Part shown: piece after piece, positions 31,681-42,775 of the stretch
How the letters are laid out: the number at the start of each line of letters is the position of its first letter
How positions within the stretch are numbered: the stretch's first letter is position 1
Source: Mytilisepta virgata
Lineage: Eukaryota > Mollusca > Bivalvia > Mytilida > Mytilidae
Direction: 5' to 3'
Length of the DNA stretch: 64,000 bases
Assembly (NCBI GenBank): GCA_028015205.1
Contig: CM051516.1
Span: forward strand, 53,262,230-53,326,229
Position numbers and translations under genes: made by a program
The notes under the pieces: model-generated
The model's input: only the letters and a program-made list of their open reading frames with translations
The model's database searches: none
Told to the model about the DNA's origin: nothing

Positions 31681-31945
31681 ATATATCATCATAAAAAGGA
31701 CAAATATACCTAAGGAGCAATAAAAAAAACGTAATCCATTGGACAGACAAATTCGGGAAGACAAATGAACAACCACAAGCACAACAAATAAACACAGAAA
31801 ACTAAAAAACAATGAACAACTCCTAAAAAAATCAGGAGTGAACCCAGGTGCTCCGGAAGGGTAAGCAGTTCCTGCTCCGTATACGGCACCCGTCGTGAAG
31901 TTCAATCCAGTGGAAGTCACAAATCGGTGGAGGCACATGAAATGT
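31681..31945 (-). repeat. Dispersed repeat R1 (variant b), minus orientation
   Basis: Reverse complement contains TGCTCCTTAGGTATATTTGT, GGTTGTTCATTTGTCTTCCC, the block CCTTCCGGAGCACCTGGGTT, then GGTGCCGTATACGG. It extends to a part with TTTCATGTGCCTCCACCG, also found at 35.78 kb. Sister copies: 36500-36715, 60605-60760 and 62590-62785. Confidence 0.85.
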
Positions 31946-32660
31946 TACGACCATAAATTTTCAAATAATTAATTTGATTAAGACATAATGAGTTCTAAAT
32001 AAATGAAAACAAACGAGTATATTTTTAACTGCTGTTATCGTGAACATAGTCACTGAAAAACTATAAGGTTTGGTGTATCAATTGAATGTTTTGCAACAGG
32101 ACATTCTTTGAATTCTTTGAATTTACATGTAATACAGCTGACAAATGGCTGGATCATAAAATGTTGATATCTTACAGCTTTTAAAACCATTTCAGAAGGT
32201 TAATATGTTCACCATATCGGATGATTAAAATGACACCATTAATATGAAACTTAATTGTGTATATACCACGTCAATGTTGGGATAGTTTAATATAATAGTG
32301 GATTGGGAATCTAATTTGTAACTAATTAGGTTCTTCATCGCTTCATCCAAGAAGAAACTCATAAATCACTTTAATTGCGGAAAAGTATCATATCAACAAG
32401 CTTTATTAGAAAAATTAAAAAGAAAAATATAGCAGTCGTTTCCTGTTGAAATGTAAAGATAATCCAAAATGTTTTTCCATCTCCAAGGGTTCCTTTATGT
32501 GGCTTCCGAATTGTAAGTCTACTCCTTAAGTCTTCATTTACGTTCAGAGTGTAAATATATTGTGATATCTTTTGTGAATATGAATTTTGATTATTGTTAC
32601 ATGTAGCGTTTCTCTATGAAAGTCTCGCTTTGTTAAAATCAAAATGGCTGCTTTAACTTA
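31946..32660. other. Intergenic, no gene seen
   Basis: AT-rich, no supported frame. Confidence 0.5.
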
Positions 32661-32815
32661 AGTCAAGAAATACCAAAGGGATATTCGAAAGAGAGAAAAA
32701 TCGTAATAACTAAAAAAATCAGGAGAACAATGAAGACAAGACCAAAACAATACATGCACTACAATTAAAAACTAAAAATATATGATCAATATGGACCCCA
32801 CCAAAAAACCGTAAT
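32661..32815 (-). repeat. Dispersed repeat R1 (variant a), truncated, minus orientation
   Basis: Starts AAGTCAAGAAATACCAAAGG and GATATTCGAA, then ACAATACATGCACTACAATT, and stops just after ATGGACCCCACCAAAAAACC. The CTGCAGGACACCC end present in other copies is missing. Confidence 0.8.
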
Positions 32816-32998
32816 TAAAGCAAATTAAGTTTGCTTTAATTACAAATGTGATATACACGTTTATTGTCTAATTTGAATAGTTCATTTATGATATATTGTA
32901 AACTATACTTATTTAAACATGGTAAGGCAAAATATTTCTTGATGTGACAACGAGCAAAAAGGATGGTACCAATGAATAATTGCCAGCACAGAAACCAA

Positions 32999-33638
32999 GG
33001 GCCAGTTTCAGAAAGGTGTCTTAGGACTAAGAGATGTCCTAGGATTGTCTTACGACATATCTTAGTCCTAATTCGGTTTCACAAAGTCGTCCTAACTTAG
33101 GACATCTTTTAAAGTTGGTCATAAAGTTAGGAATACAAGGAAGGTGTCTTATGATAGTCTTAGGATCATAACAACTCTCTTTATAGGTTAAAGGTATATT
33201 TAAAAGGAACATTCAATGTATTTATAGCAAGTGTGCACGATTTTATCCTTTAACTTTTTTTTATAACCGATACAGTGACAAATTGAACTCGGCTCACTTG
33301 TAGAAAAAATGTAGTTATTTTATTCTTTTTTCTCTTCATTTTGTATTCTAATTTTCATATTTATATTGGTGTCTAATTAATAGATTATTTATAATTACAC
33401 TTCATATGTTTTCTTTGAAAAATTAATTTTCAAATGATCTAATTAGGGAATATTAATCAATACGTTTAGCAATATTTGGGAAACACATAGTAAATTTATA
33501 TTTATTTAGTTTTGTCATAAATATTTAACTTCCGACACGTTTAGGACATCTTTGCTAAGATCATCCTAAGACAGCTTCGAGACCAGGTCTAAGATAAATC
33601 TTATGACAGGTCTTAGGATAGCTTCGTGAAACTGGCCC
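32999..33638. mobile_element. 640-bp MITE with GGGCCAGTTTC terminal inverted repeats
   Basis: The left end GGGCCAGTTTCAGAAAGGTG and right end TTCGTGAAACTGGCCC pair. Subterminal regions on both sides are rich in TCCTAAGA/TCTTAGGA words in opposite orientation. There is no coding sequence; a non-autonomous DNA transposon. Target duplication not resolved. Confidence 0.8.
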
Positions 33639-34075
33639 AGACTGATGAGATTAATTTATGTCTATAAATCCTTAACTAGTTCTATTAAATTGAAAAGCTT
33701 ACATTTGATCCAGCGTATCTAAATATGATAAATTAAAGCCGTATCTTTTATACCTATCAATTAAATTGGAATTATCTTATACTCCGGTTTCATATAACGT
33801 CGATACATGCACAAAATATCGTAAAAAACATTTGATATTGGATTTATTAATAAGCTTTTTATGAAATCTTCTACTTGAAGTTTTGTCGTGAAATTGGTAC
33901 TTAGTAGTCACTAGTCGTAGCTAGTAGCTAAAATGCATGGAATTTCAAAGGAAGAAAAATAACACGTGTAGGGTTATTGTTTTTTCTGAGAATAGCAAAC
34001 TAGTTTTAGATGGTTCTTTTTATATAAAAAATAAATTAATTATTACAGAGAAATAAAAAAAAAAAATATATATAT
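33639..34075. other. Upstream region of receptor B
   Basis: AT-rich, no gene seen. Confidence 0.4.
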
Positions 34076-34275
34076 AGGAGTATCTCCTTCGTGCATAGCC
34101 CTGTCCTTTGATGGTTTTGGCTTTACCCTTTTTGAACATTTTTGAATTTGATCTTCAACTCTTTGGATTGTTTTTTGGTTTTCAAAATTTTAGGCCTTGA
34201 GCACAACTGATGAGTCGCGAAATGACGAAATGTGCACATCTTGTGCATCAAAATTGGTATCAAAGAATTTAATAT
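34076..34275 (+). repeat. Dispersed repeat R2, copy upstream of receptor B
   Basis: Words in order: GTATCTCCTTCGTGCATAGC, TTTTTGAATTTGATCTTCAA, CTCTTTGGATTGTT, GCCTTGAGCACAACTGATGA, CACATCTTGTGCATCAAAAT and TGGTATCAAAGAATTTAA. Other copies lie at 41.01, 45.57, 49.47 and 55.85 kb. This one ends 140 bp before the receptor start codon, so it may lie in the promoter or 5' UTR. Confidence 0.8.
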
Positions 34276-34412
34276 CTCGATAAAAATGATTTAAGAAGGA
34301 CTGATCATATTGTCTAGATTTATGAAGTAAGGTATCCAATACCTCTATAGAAAAGTACATGACCTATACTATTATGATTAAATATATAAATTTTCATTTT
34401 AGATATAACGAA

Positions 34413-35253
34413 ATGGAGGTACGGGACTTGAACAACACAACGAAAATTATACCGAATTCTTTCACTACAGTTTCAACGACAATAAATTATTACTACAATG
34501 TGAGCATCGAAAATTCGTACGAGGGCAGCTACTTTCTGTATTATGGTTTAAACGGATATGGTGTGTCTTCATTTTACCTAGGCATTAACTTATTCTCATT
34601 TTTTATTGCTATCATATCTGGTTTTCTAAATTTTTCAACCGCGCATATATTATTTGGAAAACATTTTGAAGATGATATTTCTTGCATTTTTATAAGTCAC
34701 CAAGCAATGTCAGATTTACTAAGCAGTATTTTATTATTCTATAATGTACTTTTCAATTTGATTAATTATGAAGAATTCTACGAATGTGTTTTTCGTTTTG
34801 GGTTAGTAAACGGTATACTGATGACCTCCAACTTTATTCTTCTCGCACTTAGCTTCGAGCGGTACATAAAAATCCTTCTTCCATACAGATATACCACTAT
34901 AATAACACCCAGACGATCAAAATTGTTAATGGTCGTGTGTTGGATTTTCGGTCTTGGTTTCTGCCTAACACCTCTATTAGGATGGAATGAGTTTTCGTCA
35001 TACGAGAAATGCCGATATTTCGGTGTCTTCACGAACGATTTTCTGTGGGTTTATTGTAGTTTTCTGCTCGTAGTCTCGGGTGTTGTATTTCTAATGTATG
35101 GACATATCTTGTACATTGCATTAAAACAGTGTAAGAAAATACACAACGTTGAGCAAGCCAAGATCAATCATCAACACAAACTGATATGGTGGAGATCAAC
35201 TAAAACAACCCTTATAATAGTGGGTATCAATATACTATGCTGGTTTCCTTCAG
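34413..35253 (+). CDS. Receptor B exon 1: adenosine/MECA-like class A GPCR (N-terminus to TM6)
   Basis: Plasma-membrane G-protein-coupled receptor; with exon 2 (37786-38024) it gives 359 residues. Features: N-glycosylation sites at N7/N8 and N29; TM1 about 54-80; TM2 with MSDLL (D101); C125 exactly 25 residues before R150 of the ERY motif, followed by KILLPYRY; ITPRRSK in loop 2; TPLLGW (186-191) then C200RYFGVF in extracellular loop 2, a pattern shared with adenosine and related MECA receptors; TM5 about 212-236; TM6 ending CWFPS. The donor is CAG|GTAAAA, phase 1. Start: ATG 34413, because a likely splice acceptor (TTTTCATTTTAG, ending 34402) just upstream suggests a 5' UTR intron; an in-frame ATG at 34359 would add 18 residues with no homology in C or D. 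Ligand unknown. Confidence 0.9.
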
Positions 35254-35769
35254 GTAAAAATCTATATTTATTGATAATTTTATGTATTTGTACTATACAT
35301 ATAGTGTGAGAAAACGTTATTATTTTTTTTATTTAAACAAATTCTGTTTTCAGACTGTTTTATTTGTTTTAACACTAAGAAGGCCAGTCTGCTAAAGTGT
35401 TGCGGTAAAATTTATGAAATAAGGACTAAACATGAAAAAGATTTATTGAAATGAATTCGATGAGAATTATCCTGCACACATATTCACACACAAACATATG
35501 AAACACAAATCACAATAATGTTGAAAACTGGTCATATATTGAAATTGTTATGATTTTCTTCACAGAAAAAGATGCAAATTTTGATAAGCACATTTTTTGA
35601 GACTTATTCGGTAGAGTTTCGAGAGGATTAGTGCTGTTACAAAAGCTTCTTAACCAGGGTTTTATCAGGGATAAGTTGATGTCATCACTTAGGAAATTTT
35701 ACGGTTGTCATCACGAATTAATTGATCATTACAGTGTCCCAATATCTAAGATGATGTTGGACCTGTTCC

Positions 35770-35840
35770 CACTGTCGTAACCTTTCATGTGCCTCCACCG
35801 GTTTGTGACTTCACCCGGATTGACCATGTTGGGTTGCACT
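35770..35840 (+). repeat. R1 fragment
   Basis: CGTAACCTTTCATGTGCCTC and CACCGGTTTGTGACTTC match the outer part of the R1 copy at 31.89-31.95 kb (reverse strand). Confidence 0.65.
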
Positions 35841-36009
35841 CCACAAATTAATAGTACCATTTTCTATGTGAAGTGAGCTAACAGATGTCATGGTCTTGTG
35901 CCATCTTCAGAGTAAATAATACCCATATACATATATATATATATATTCTGAAAGGCCATTATGTTAGCATTTTTTCAATCATGATAAAATAAATAATTAA
36001 TATCCATGG

Positions 36010-36260
36010 AAACCTAGTTAGCATAGCAACATTTCAAACTTTTCATAAAAAAGCTTTAAAAATGTTAAATTTCACTCCACTTCGGCTTAAAATTGAGGTC
36101 TGATGCAGCGTTTCAATCCAATTGAGACTTAATTTTTCAGATTCTGCATAAAATTCCATTACATATGTTGGAAAAAAAGGGTTACCTTTCCGGCTCTTTT
36201 TTTCGCAATTTAACTTACCAGTGCAGGTGCCGATTATCACTGTCAAAGTTTTACACACCA
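36010..36260 (+). repeat. Dispersed repeat R4, copy 2
   Basis: Counterpart of 18180-18390 (CATAGCAACATTTCAAA, TTAATTTTTCAGATTCTGC, CCTTTCCGGCTCTTTTTT, CGCAATTTAA). Confidence 0.65.
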
Positions 36261-36499
36261 CATGTCAATTCACAAGTCCCAGTTTATGACCACCCATTAC
36301 TTGTCAGAAGCAAAATCAGTTAATGTTTTCGTATCTTTTTAAACTAAAATCTATCCTCTTTCAGTCAATATTACAATTCTGAGGTTAAGACATTTATTAT
36401 TTATCTATCATGTAGTCAAACTTTACCAACTCTGATAATTAAGAAAATTCTGGGGGTGCATTTCTCTGAAACTAAGATAATTAGTGGCGTGTAACCTTG

Positions 36500-36715
36500 A
36501 ACATCACGATGGGTGCCGTATACTGAGCAGGAACTGCTTACCCTTCCGGAGCACCTGGGTTCACTCCTGGTTTTTATAGGAGTTCGTGTTGTTCATTGTT
36601 TTTTAGTTTTCTGTGTTTATTTGTTGTGCTTGTGGTGTTCATTTGTCTTCCCGGGTTTGTCTGTCCAGTGGATTACGTTTCTTTGATTGCTCCTTAGGTT
36701 TATTTGTCCTTCAAA
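36500..36715 (+). repeat. Dispersed repeat R1 (variant b), plus orientation
   Basis: Contains GGTGCCGTATACTGAGCAGG, CCTTCCGGAGCACCTGGGTT, GTTTATTTGTTGTGCTTGTG, CATTTGTCTTCCCGGGTTTG and TGCTCCTTAGGTTTATTTGT. Same family as 31681-31945. Confidence 0.88.
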
Positions 36716-37029
36716 GTCGCTTGATTACGGTAACAGCATCGGCGTTGTCAATTATCAGCTCATTGATCGGACGAAACAAATGATGCCTGTTTTAATGTTC
36801 GGAAAAACGCCGTAATATGTTTTAATGTAGGTGAACATTAAGATTTGTATATGACTACAATCTTATCTTATAACAAGCAATTGAAAGATAGTTGGTGATC
36901 AATTGCTATTACCTAAAACTAAAATAATTACTGCATGTTGACAATTATGATTTCTAATACCAACTATCATGCAAGATGTAAACACGAAAGCAATGGATAA
37001 TTCATGTTCTTAAAGTAAACTAGGATATT

Positions 37030-37515
37030 TTTTTTAAATAATAATAACTTTATTTATGCAAAACACAATCTCATTAGGGATATAAGCATACAAAATACAA
37101 CATAACACACACACACTAAAAACAATAAAGAAGATATATAAACAGTTAATTGTTATGATAATCCTCTCTCTTCAGTTCTGATGACTGTTTTATAAAGGAT
37201 GTAACTGTTTTAATATCACTTGGTGTTCAGAAGCATTTAAAGTTTCTCGGCGTAATTAAAATTATTAAAACTATTTTCTACTGTATTAAAATAATTGAAC
37301 AATTTTTGCCCGTAGATTAAATCGCAGGAGACAAAGAAATGAAATTCGTCGTAAATTTCATTTTTACAATAAATACATAATCTTTCTTCTCTTGGTATTT
37401 TTCTGTATCTGCCTATTTCTATTAGTAGTGTATGATCACTGATCCTAAATTTTGTGAACAATTTGCGTACTTCAAAATTTGGATGTTTAGAAAATATTCT
37501 GTTTCAGACTAGTTT
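37030..37515 (-). pseudogene. LINE 3' end: C-terminal Cys/His region and tail
   Basis: Minus strand: KHPNFEVRKLFTKFRISDHT, then YRKIPREERLCIYCKNEIYD, EFHFFVSCDL and a stop at 37237. The C-x2-C...H-x3/4-C arrangement is typical of the LINE RT C-terminus. Downstream, a 3' UTR ends in AAT repeats near 37035. Everything upstream of this region is missing, a strong 5' truncation. It sits antisense in the receptor B intron. Confidence 0.8.
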
Positions 37516-37785
37516 TATAAATTTATATAAATATTTCAAATGGAAACTATTTCAAATAGACTGTAAGGCCTCAAGGTGTGTTATAAGATAAGATTTCAAT
37601 TCTATTTTCAATCGGCTGCGTAAATACAGCCCAGGTAAATCGGACCGCAAAGTTTTCAGACGACACGATTTTAGAAGAAACTAGACAAAACGCTCGTACT
37701 TACATATACTAAAAATGGTCACTATTTAAGTTATTCTTTATTGTGTTTTTAATTTGTTGTTAAAATTGATATATTACTTTTCTAG

Positions 37786-38024
37786 GAATATATGTGCTGA
37801 TGGCTACATCTAGCTATATGGATTACCAGTCCTTGGAAGAAAAGGGTACTATTTTAACATACGTGTCATCGCTTATATATTTAACTTGTATAGCAAACCC
37901 ATTAATCTATGCATGGAAGATTGAAAAAGTGAATCGAGCCATCAGAAAGAAATTTGGACTACCCGAAAGAAAGAGTTATGTAACAGAATATGATTTAAAA
38001 GAAAAATATCAAATGCGATTGTAG
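37786..38024 (+). CDS. Receptor B exon 2: TM7 and C-terminal tail
   Basis: The acceptor TTTTCTAG|GA joins the phase-1 donor at 35253 to give CWFPSGIYVLMATSSYMD. It encodes extracellular loop 3, TM7 with CIANPLIYAWKIEKVNRAIR (NPxxY at 318-322 of the spliced protein), helix 8 and a short tail ending SYVTEYDLKEKYQMRL. AATAAA follows 42 bp after the stop codon (about 38066). The homologous exon 2 of receptors C and D starts at the identical position. Confidence 0.92.
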
Positions 38025-41011
38025 AAAATTACATTACAGTATATTTTTGTATATTATGTTATATTAATAAACTTAGATATTTAATTTGTTGCTTTCTGAT
38101 ATGAAATGGAAAAGAGGGGGGGGGGGGGGGCTACAGGCAGATTGTTACATAAGGATCTAATTGGTTTATATGCCGTTTCGTGATATTCCGTTTAGTTTTC
38201 TGTTGTTTGATTAAAACCCATATTTTATTTCAATCATGTGGCAATCACGCGATTCTTTTCAAGACGTCCAATCAGAATTGATTTCATTTCATTCATCATC
38301 CAACGAGATTCGTTGTACTATCAGTGCTTAATAAACAGAAAAATGAAAGTCACAGACGTATATTAACCAAATATTGCGGAATTCTCCTAGCAAAATTATG
38401 GCCGTGGTACAGGGTAATATTCGTGACTATTGTTTAAAATGCAACATGGTGTACAACGTGCATGTCATTTTTTATTTTGCGTTCATCGTGTATCACATTT
38501 TTTTACGTTCACCTATATGCATATCCTTATGCACGAAAATACATTATTGTGAATTCAGTTGAAAAATTAGTGACTTTTAGATGATTTCTCTAGGTACATC
38601 TTGTTAGCTTTAAGATCTAAAAGTCTAACTTTAGTGTCCGTATATATAGTTGTAATGAAAATCTATAGAAAACTGTAGAACGGAAACTTCTAGAATACCG
38701 TAGAAGTTTAAATTACACATCGTATATTATGATCATTCCAGAATTATTGCGTAAGTCAAATAGAAAGTTCTAATCATTCCATCAGTATCTATGATTGTTC
38801 CTGTGATTTCTAAACTGCACAGTTATTTGGTAAACAACTGTAAGTATTATGTAAGCATATTGTACATGTTATAAGCCACACAAAACAAATTATGACAAGA
38901 TAAATAAATATAACAATTAAAATTCATAACACTGTTTTTATTAATACATGAATATTGTTTTTCTATTTTCTATTTTCTGATTGGATGAGAAATGTCTAAA
39001 AGGTCTTGAATACTCGTGATAGTAACCGAGAAGTATCTAAATTTAGTGCAAGAATTCCGCTTTTTTCCGATTCAGGTAATAAAACAATTACTGGCTATTT
39101 AACAGATCAAGCGGAATTTAATAGTGACCGATCTGTTCTTAAAATAGAGATTGAATGTACAGTTTGATATTTAAGGACGGCATACTTTATCATGCTAATA
39201 TTCAATTTATCGGTATTGAGTTTGGTTTGGCTACAATGTATACATCTCTTTAGTCAGTCCAGCCTTTTGTTTTGCTCTTGAATTGTATTATTTATTTTAT
39301 TCACTTTTTCTATTTAGCGAAAACCAGTTACTGGAACATATTTTTTATACACTTATATGTCAAATTTGAAATATAAAATAAATATGAAGAAAACGACAAA
39401 TTCCATCTGTTTAATTTTAATGGAAGGCGTTTTTTTTTAGAAAGGTTAGCATTTTCTTTAGGCAAGAAAAGAAAAAGTTAGATAGTTTGAAATTTAATTT
39501 CATCGAGTTTTATAATACTTGTTAACAGATTTATGGAAATACATTTATTCTATAGGAACGTACGTAATATTCTATGTAGATAATTACCGAAATTGGGTAC
39601 CTTTCTCCTTTCTCCCACATTCTACAATTTCTCCGCCCCCCCCCCTCATTTAAGCCTCCTGCCACCTCTGCTCTCTCCCATACTTTCTTGGAGATAGGCT
39701 CAATGGGAGATTTCGATTCCGAAATCACGGGCTCAATTTATGCGAAAGACAACAGAAATTACAGTAAAATAATGCTTTTTGTAGATTTAAATTTGATAGT
39801 AGAAATATCTCCATATCTGTAACTTTGGAGTCATAATTTTTTTATCATGTTTTATTGACGTCTATGTTACCAGAAACAATCGTCAACATTTGAAAGAACT
39901 TGGCTATACAATAATAGGGTTCTTGCACTAATATTGCGGAATATCGTTTCTTGCAAAAATAGTACATTGCACTCACAAGCTCCTCCAATATTATCATGTA
40001 TCTCAGGACAATACTTTTCAATATTAAGAATAACACCGATTCGTGCCGAATTCGTGTATGTCAAGTCAATGCACTGTTCTTGTCTTTATGCTGCAATCTT
40101 TGGTGACATTAGTGGATTTTACTACCTATACCATTGATAGTCTCATAAGATTATTTAAAATAAAGGAAAGTTTGACTACAAATCTTTTCTTCAACAACAA
40201 AAGAAAAAGTCGCAAAAGGATAAGTATTGAAATTTTGTTCTAAAGAATTTAGTCAGTAAGTTTTTTCATTTCAGTCCCGCCAATCGGGTCAAGTAGGTGT
40301 GGCATAAATTTTATAGTGTCAGTGACCGTATGCTACTTTGACTGCTCAAATAGAACGAATGCAGTATATGTACTCAACAAATCCCTTTCAGTTTGTATAA
40401 ACAAAACAATTATTTTTTTCCTGTGAAGAATTTTCTAAATTATTCCTTGTAGACTTTATCTATTAATTTGGTGAAAATAGTAACAATGTATGCCCGGCTT
40501 TTAAAACTATTTCAAATTAGTAGCAAATCAATAATAACATTTTACAATGAATCTAAAGTTTGGATATCATAGGTAAACATCTAGATATTCATTTATTGCT
40601 AATCGTCCTCATATAACAGATATATTAATATTAAGTTTTGGATAGCTGATGGCTCTTAACAAGTAGTCAAAAGCTCAAAACAATTAATCATAACACGGCT
40701 TACAAATAAAGAAATGATAATAATTTTAGATTAAAATGAATACCAGATTAATTACGGAAATTAAACGTTGATTTATAGATTCTTATCTGTCATTCTTAAC
40801 CGATTGGTTTTCTCGAAGAGTATTTTCTCTGTGATATTCCATTTCAGTTATGTGAATGAAAGACATTTTAATAATTGAAGTATAATACATGTGCTGATGG
40901 ACTCCAAGTCCCCGAGGGTATCCCCAGCTCAGTTGCTAGTATTTCGATACTAGCCCGAAATTGATACTTGAAATTCACTGTTACAAAATTGTAAAATTGA
41001 TGAAAACTAAA
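38025..41011. other. Intergenic between receptors B and C, first part
   Basis: Has a poly-G run at 38116-38130, a C-run near 39640 and the R3 repeat at 40040-40310. The short frames at 39.5-40.2 kb have no recognisable content. Confidence 0.5.
40040..40310 (+). repeat. Dispersed repeat R3, copy 1
   Basis: Matches the reverse complement of 62220-62510: GGTGACATTAGTGGATTTTA, ACCATTGATAGT, TTATTTAAAATAAAGG, GTATTGAAATTTTGTTCTAA, AGAATTTAGTCAGTAAGTTT and TTCATTTCAGTCCCG. This copy lacks about 60 bp present in the other between the first two blocks. Confidence 0.8.
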
Positions 41012-41182
41012 TGGTATCTCCTTCATGCATAGCTCTCACATTAGATGGTTTTCGCTTTGGCCCATTTGGTCATATTTCGGATTTTTGAATTGCTCTTCAA
41101 CTTTTTGGATTGTTGTTTTGGTAACATTTTTGGCCTTGAGCACATTTTGTGCATCAAAATTGAGATCAGTAAATTTATATTA
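41012..41182 (+). repeat. Dispersed repeat R2
   Basis: GTATCTCCTTCATGCATAGC, TTGCTCTTCAACTTTTTGGA, GGCCTTGAGCAC and TTTTGTGCATCAAAATTGAG, in the same order as the copy at 34.08 kb. No receptor follows it. Confidence 0.8.
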
Positions 41183-41560
41183 TCTATTGCAAAACTCGTG
41201 TTCCGGCAGGAGCAATGAAAATTGAAGGAAACGGTCATTACTTTCATTACTGTTTGTCATAACTGGAACTTCAACGTGTTAAAAAATCTAGCATCTCTTA
41301 AGATTCAAGATTATTCTGATAAATAATAAAATAAGTCAGTGGTTGTATGTTTTATTATTATGCATACGATTTGGGTTTACTCTACATACAGGACAATTTG
41401 GGTTTTCCTAAAGTTTTCGTATACCACCATAAAGAACTTTATAATGCAGTGTTAACACACACCCCTTTTTTTACTAAAGCATTTTGTGTACTTTTTGGAT
41501 CTTGTTTCACGATTATTGTTTTAAAGACATTTACCTCATATTAACTTTTCCTATATCACA
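41183..41560. other. Intergenic, no gene seen
   Basis: AT-rich with one 65-codon frame without features. Confidence 0.4.
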
Positions 41561-41564
41561 CTAG

Positions 41565-41830
41565 ACATGGTATAGCAATGAAACATATACCTGGTCAGTG
41601 GATAGATATGGGATAGTACAACACGGTTCACTATAAATTAGGTCACTCTGACCTACATTTTCTGCTTGAGCGACGTAGTTAAGTTTTGCGTTAAGGTCCC
41701 GATGTTGGTTAAGTTTTTGCGTTTAGGTCCGTTTCTCAGACACTAGATATGGTATAGTAATGACATTTGCTCAGTGGATAGATATGGAGTAGTACAACAT
41801 GGTTCACGATTAATTAGGTCACTCCGAGAC
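41565..41830. repeat. Imperfect tandem duplication, about 180 bp apart
   Basis: The block ATGGTATAGCAATGA...CAGTGGATAGATATGGGATA with GTACAACACGGTTCAC and ATTAGGTCACTC recurs as ATGGTATAGTAATGA...CAGTGGATAGATATGGAGTA with GTACAACATGGTTCAC and ATTAGGTCACTC. Between them AGTTTTGCGTTAAGGTCC and AGTTTTTGCGTTTAGGTCC also repeat. Confidence 0.8.
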
Positions 41831-41901
41831 AAGTAACAATTGATTTGGCTACTGAAATTTTCATGAAATTTTGGTTGAACATTTAGTAGGATTTTATTAT
41901 T

Positions 41902-42571
41902 TTGGATGTTTGGGCTAGTACAGATGAAAAAGTTTTTAGCACAGACTGTGGTTGCATGACTCCCAGTACTAATCATTGTTGCCAAAATTTTATAAAAAAG
42001 GATGGGTTTAAAAACTTAGAAATTTGTTTTAGCACAGACTGTGGTTGCATGACTCCCAGTACTAATCATTGTTGCCAAAATTTTATAAAAATGATGGGTT
42101 TAAAAACTTAGAAATCTGTTTTAGCATAGACTGTGGTTGCATGTCTCCCAATAATAATTATTGTTGCCAAAATTTTATGAAAAAGGATGGGTGTAAAACC
42201 TTAGAAATCTGTTTCAGCACAGACTGTGGATGCATGTCTTCCAATAATAATTATTGTTGCCAAAATTTTATGAAAAAGGAAGGGTGTAAAAACTTAAAAA
42301 TCTGTTTCAGCACAGACTGTGGTTGCATGTCTCCCAATACTAATTATTGTTGCCAAAATTTTATAAAAATGATGGGTATAAAAACTTAGAAATCTGTTTT
42401 AGCAATGACTGTGGTTGCATGTCTCCCAATACTAATTATTGTTGCCAAAGTTTTATAAAAAAGGATGGGTGTAAAAACTTAAAAATCAGAAGAATAGTAT
42501 CAAGAAATGTAATAAATTTACACATTCAATTTATACATAATTTGAATTATAGGGGGTGGGGCCTAGGGTAA
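41902..42571 (+). repeat. 93-bp tandem repeat (41938-42490) encoding a cysteine-rich 31-residue unit, about six copies
   Basis: Unit landmarks (AGCACAGACTGTGGTTGCAT) start at 41938, 42031, 42123, 42216, 42309 and 42401. The spacing is 93 bp except for two 92-bp units. In frame, each unit reads STDCGCMSPNTNYCCQNFIK followed by KDGCKNLEICF, giving six cysteines in the arrangement CxC-x8-CC-x8-C-x5-C. The 92-bp units replace AAAAAAGGATGGG by AAAAATGATGGG, shifting the frame and giving ...KMMGLKT-stop or KMMGIKT-stop, so three overlapping frames (41902-42111, 42069-42389, 42347-42571) share the array. It could be a broken gene for a repetitive secreted protein, exons of which are not seen, or a non-coding minisatellite with a multiple-of-three period. 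No signal peptide was found upstream. Confidence 0.8.
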
Positions 42572-42775
42572 AAATAAAAATTTCTTAATATAAAAGGACC
42601 GGGTGTAAGAAAAAATCATGATACAAGACATGCTCTCCTATTTTCCCTGAACTCTCATTTGAATTGTAGGGGGTGGGGCCAAGGGTGAAAATAAAAATTT
42701 CTTGATATAAAAGGATCGGGTTTAAGGAAAAATCATGATACAAGACATGCTCTCTTATTTTCCCTGAACTTTCAT
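42541..42775. repeat. Two-copy tandem repeat of about 119 bp
   Basis: AATTATAGGGGGTGGGGCCT / AATTGTAGGGGGTGGGGCCA, TCTT(A/G)ATATAAAAGGA(C/T)CGG, AAAAATCATGATACAAGACA and TTTTCCCTGAACT occur twice in order, about 119 bp apart, directly after the 93-bp array. Confidence 0.9.

Larger units (their letters stand above)
35254..37785 (+). other. Intron of receptor B with repeat insertions
   Basis: A 2532-bp intron, GT at 35254 to AG at 37785 (TTACTTTTCTAG). It holds an R1 fragment at about 35770-35840, R4 copy 2 (36010-36260), R1 variant b (36500-36715) and a LINE fragment (37030-37515). Confidence 0.85.

Noticed and set aside
31541..31938. 84- and 90-codon minus-strand frames
   Set aside because: Apart from the short LINE motif at 31556-31680 they read repeat R1.
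34359..34412. Upstream ATG for receptor B adding 18 residues
   Set aside because: A likely splice acceptor lies between it and the ATG at 34413, and the extra residues have no counterpart in C or D.
41012..41182. R2 copy as a marker of a lost receptor gene
   Set aside because: No TM-like or exon-like remnant was found in the following 4 kb; kept only as a speculation in the R2 finding.
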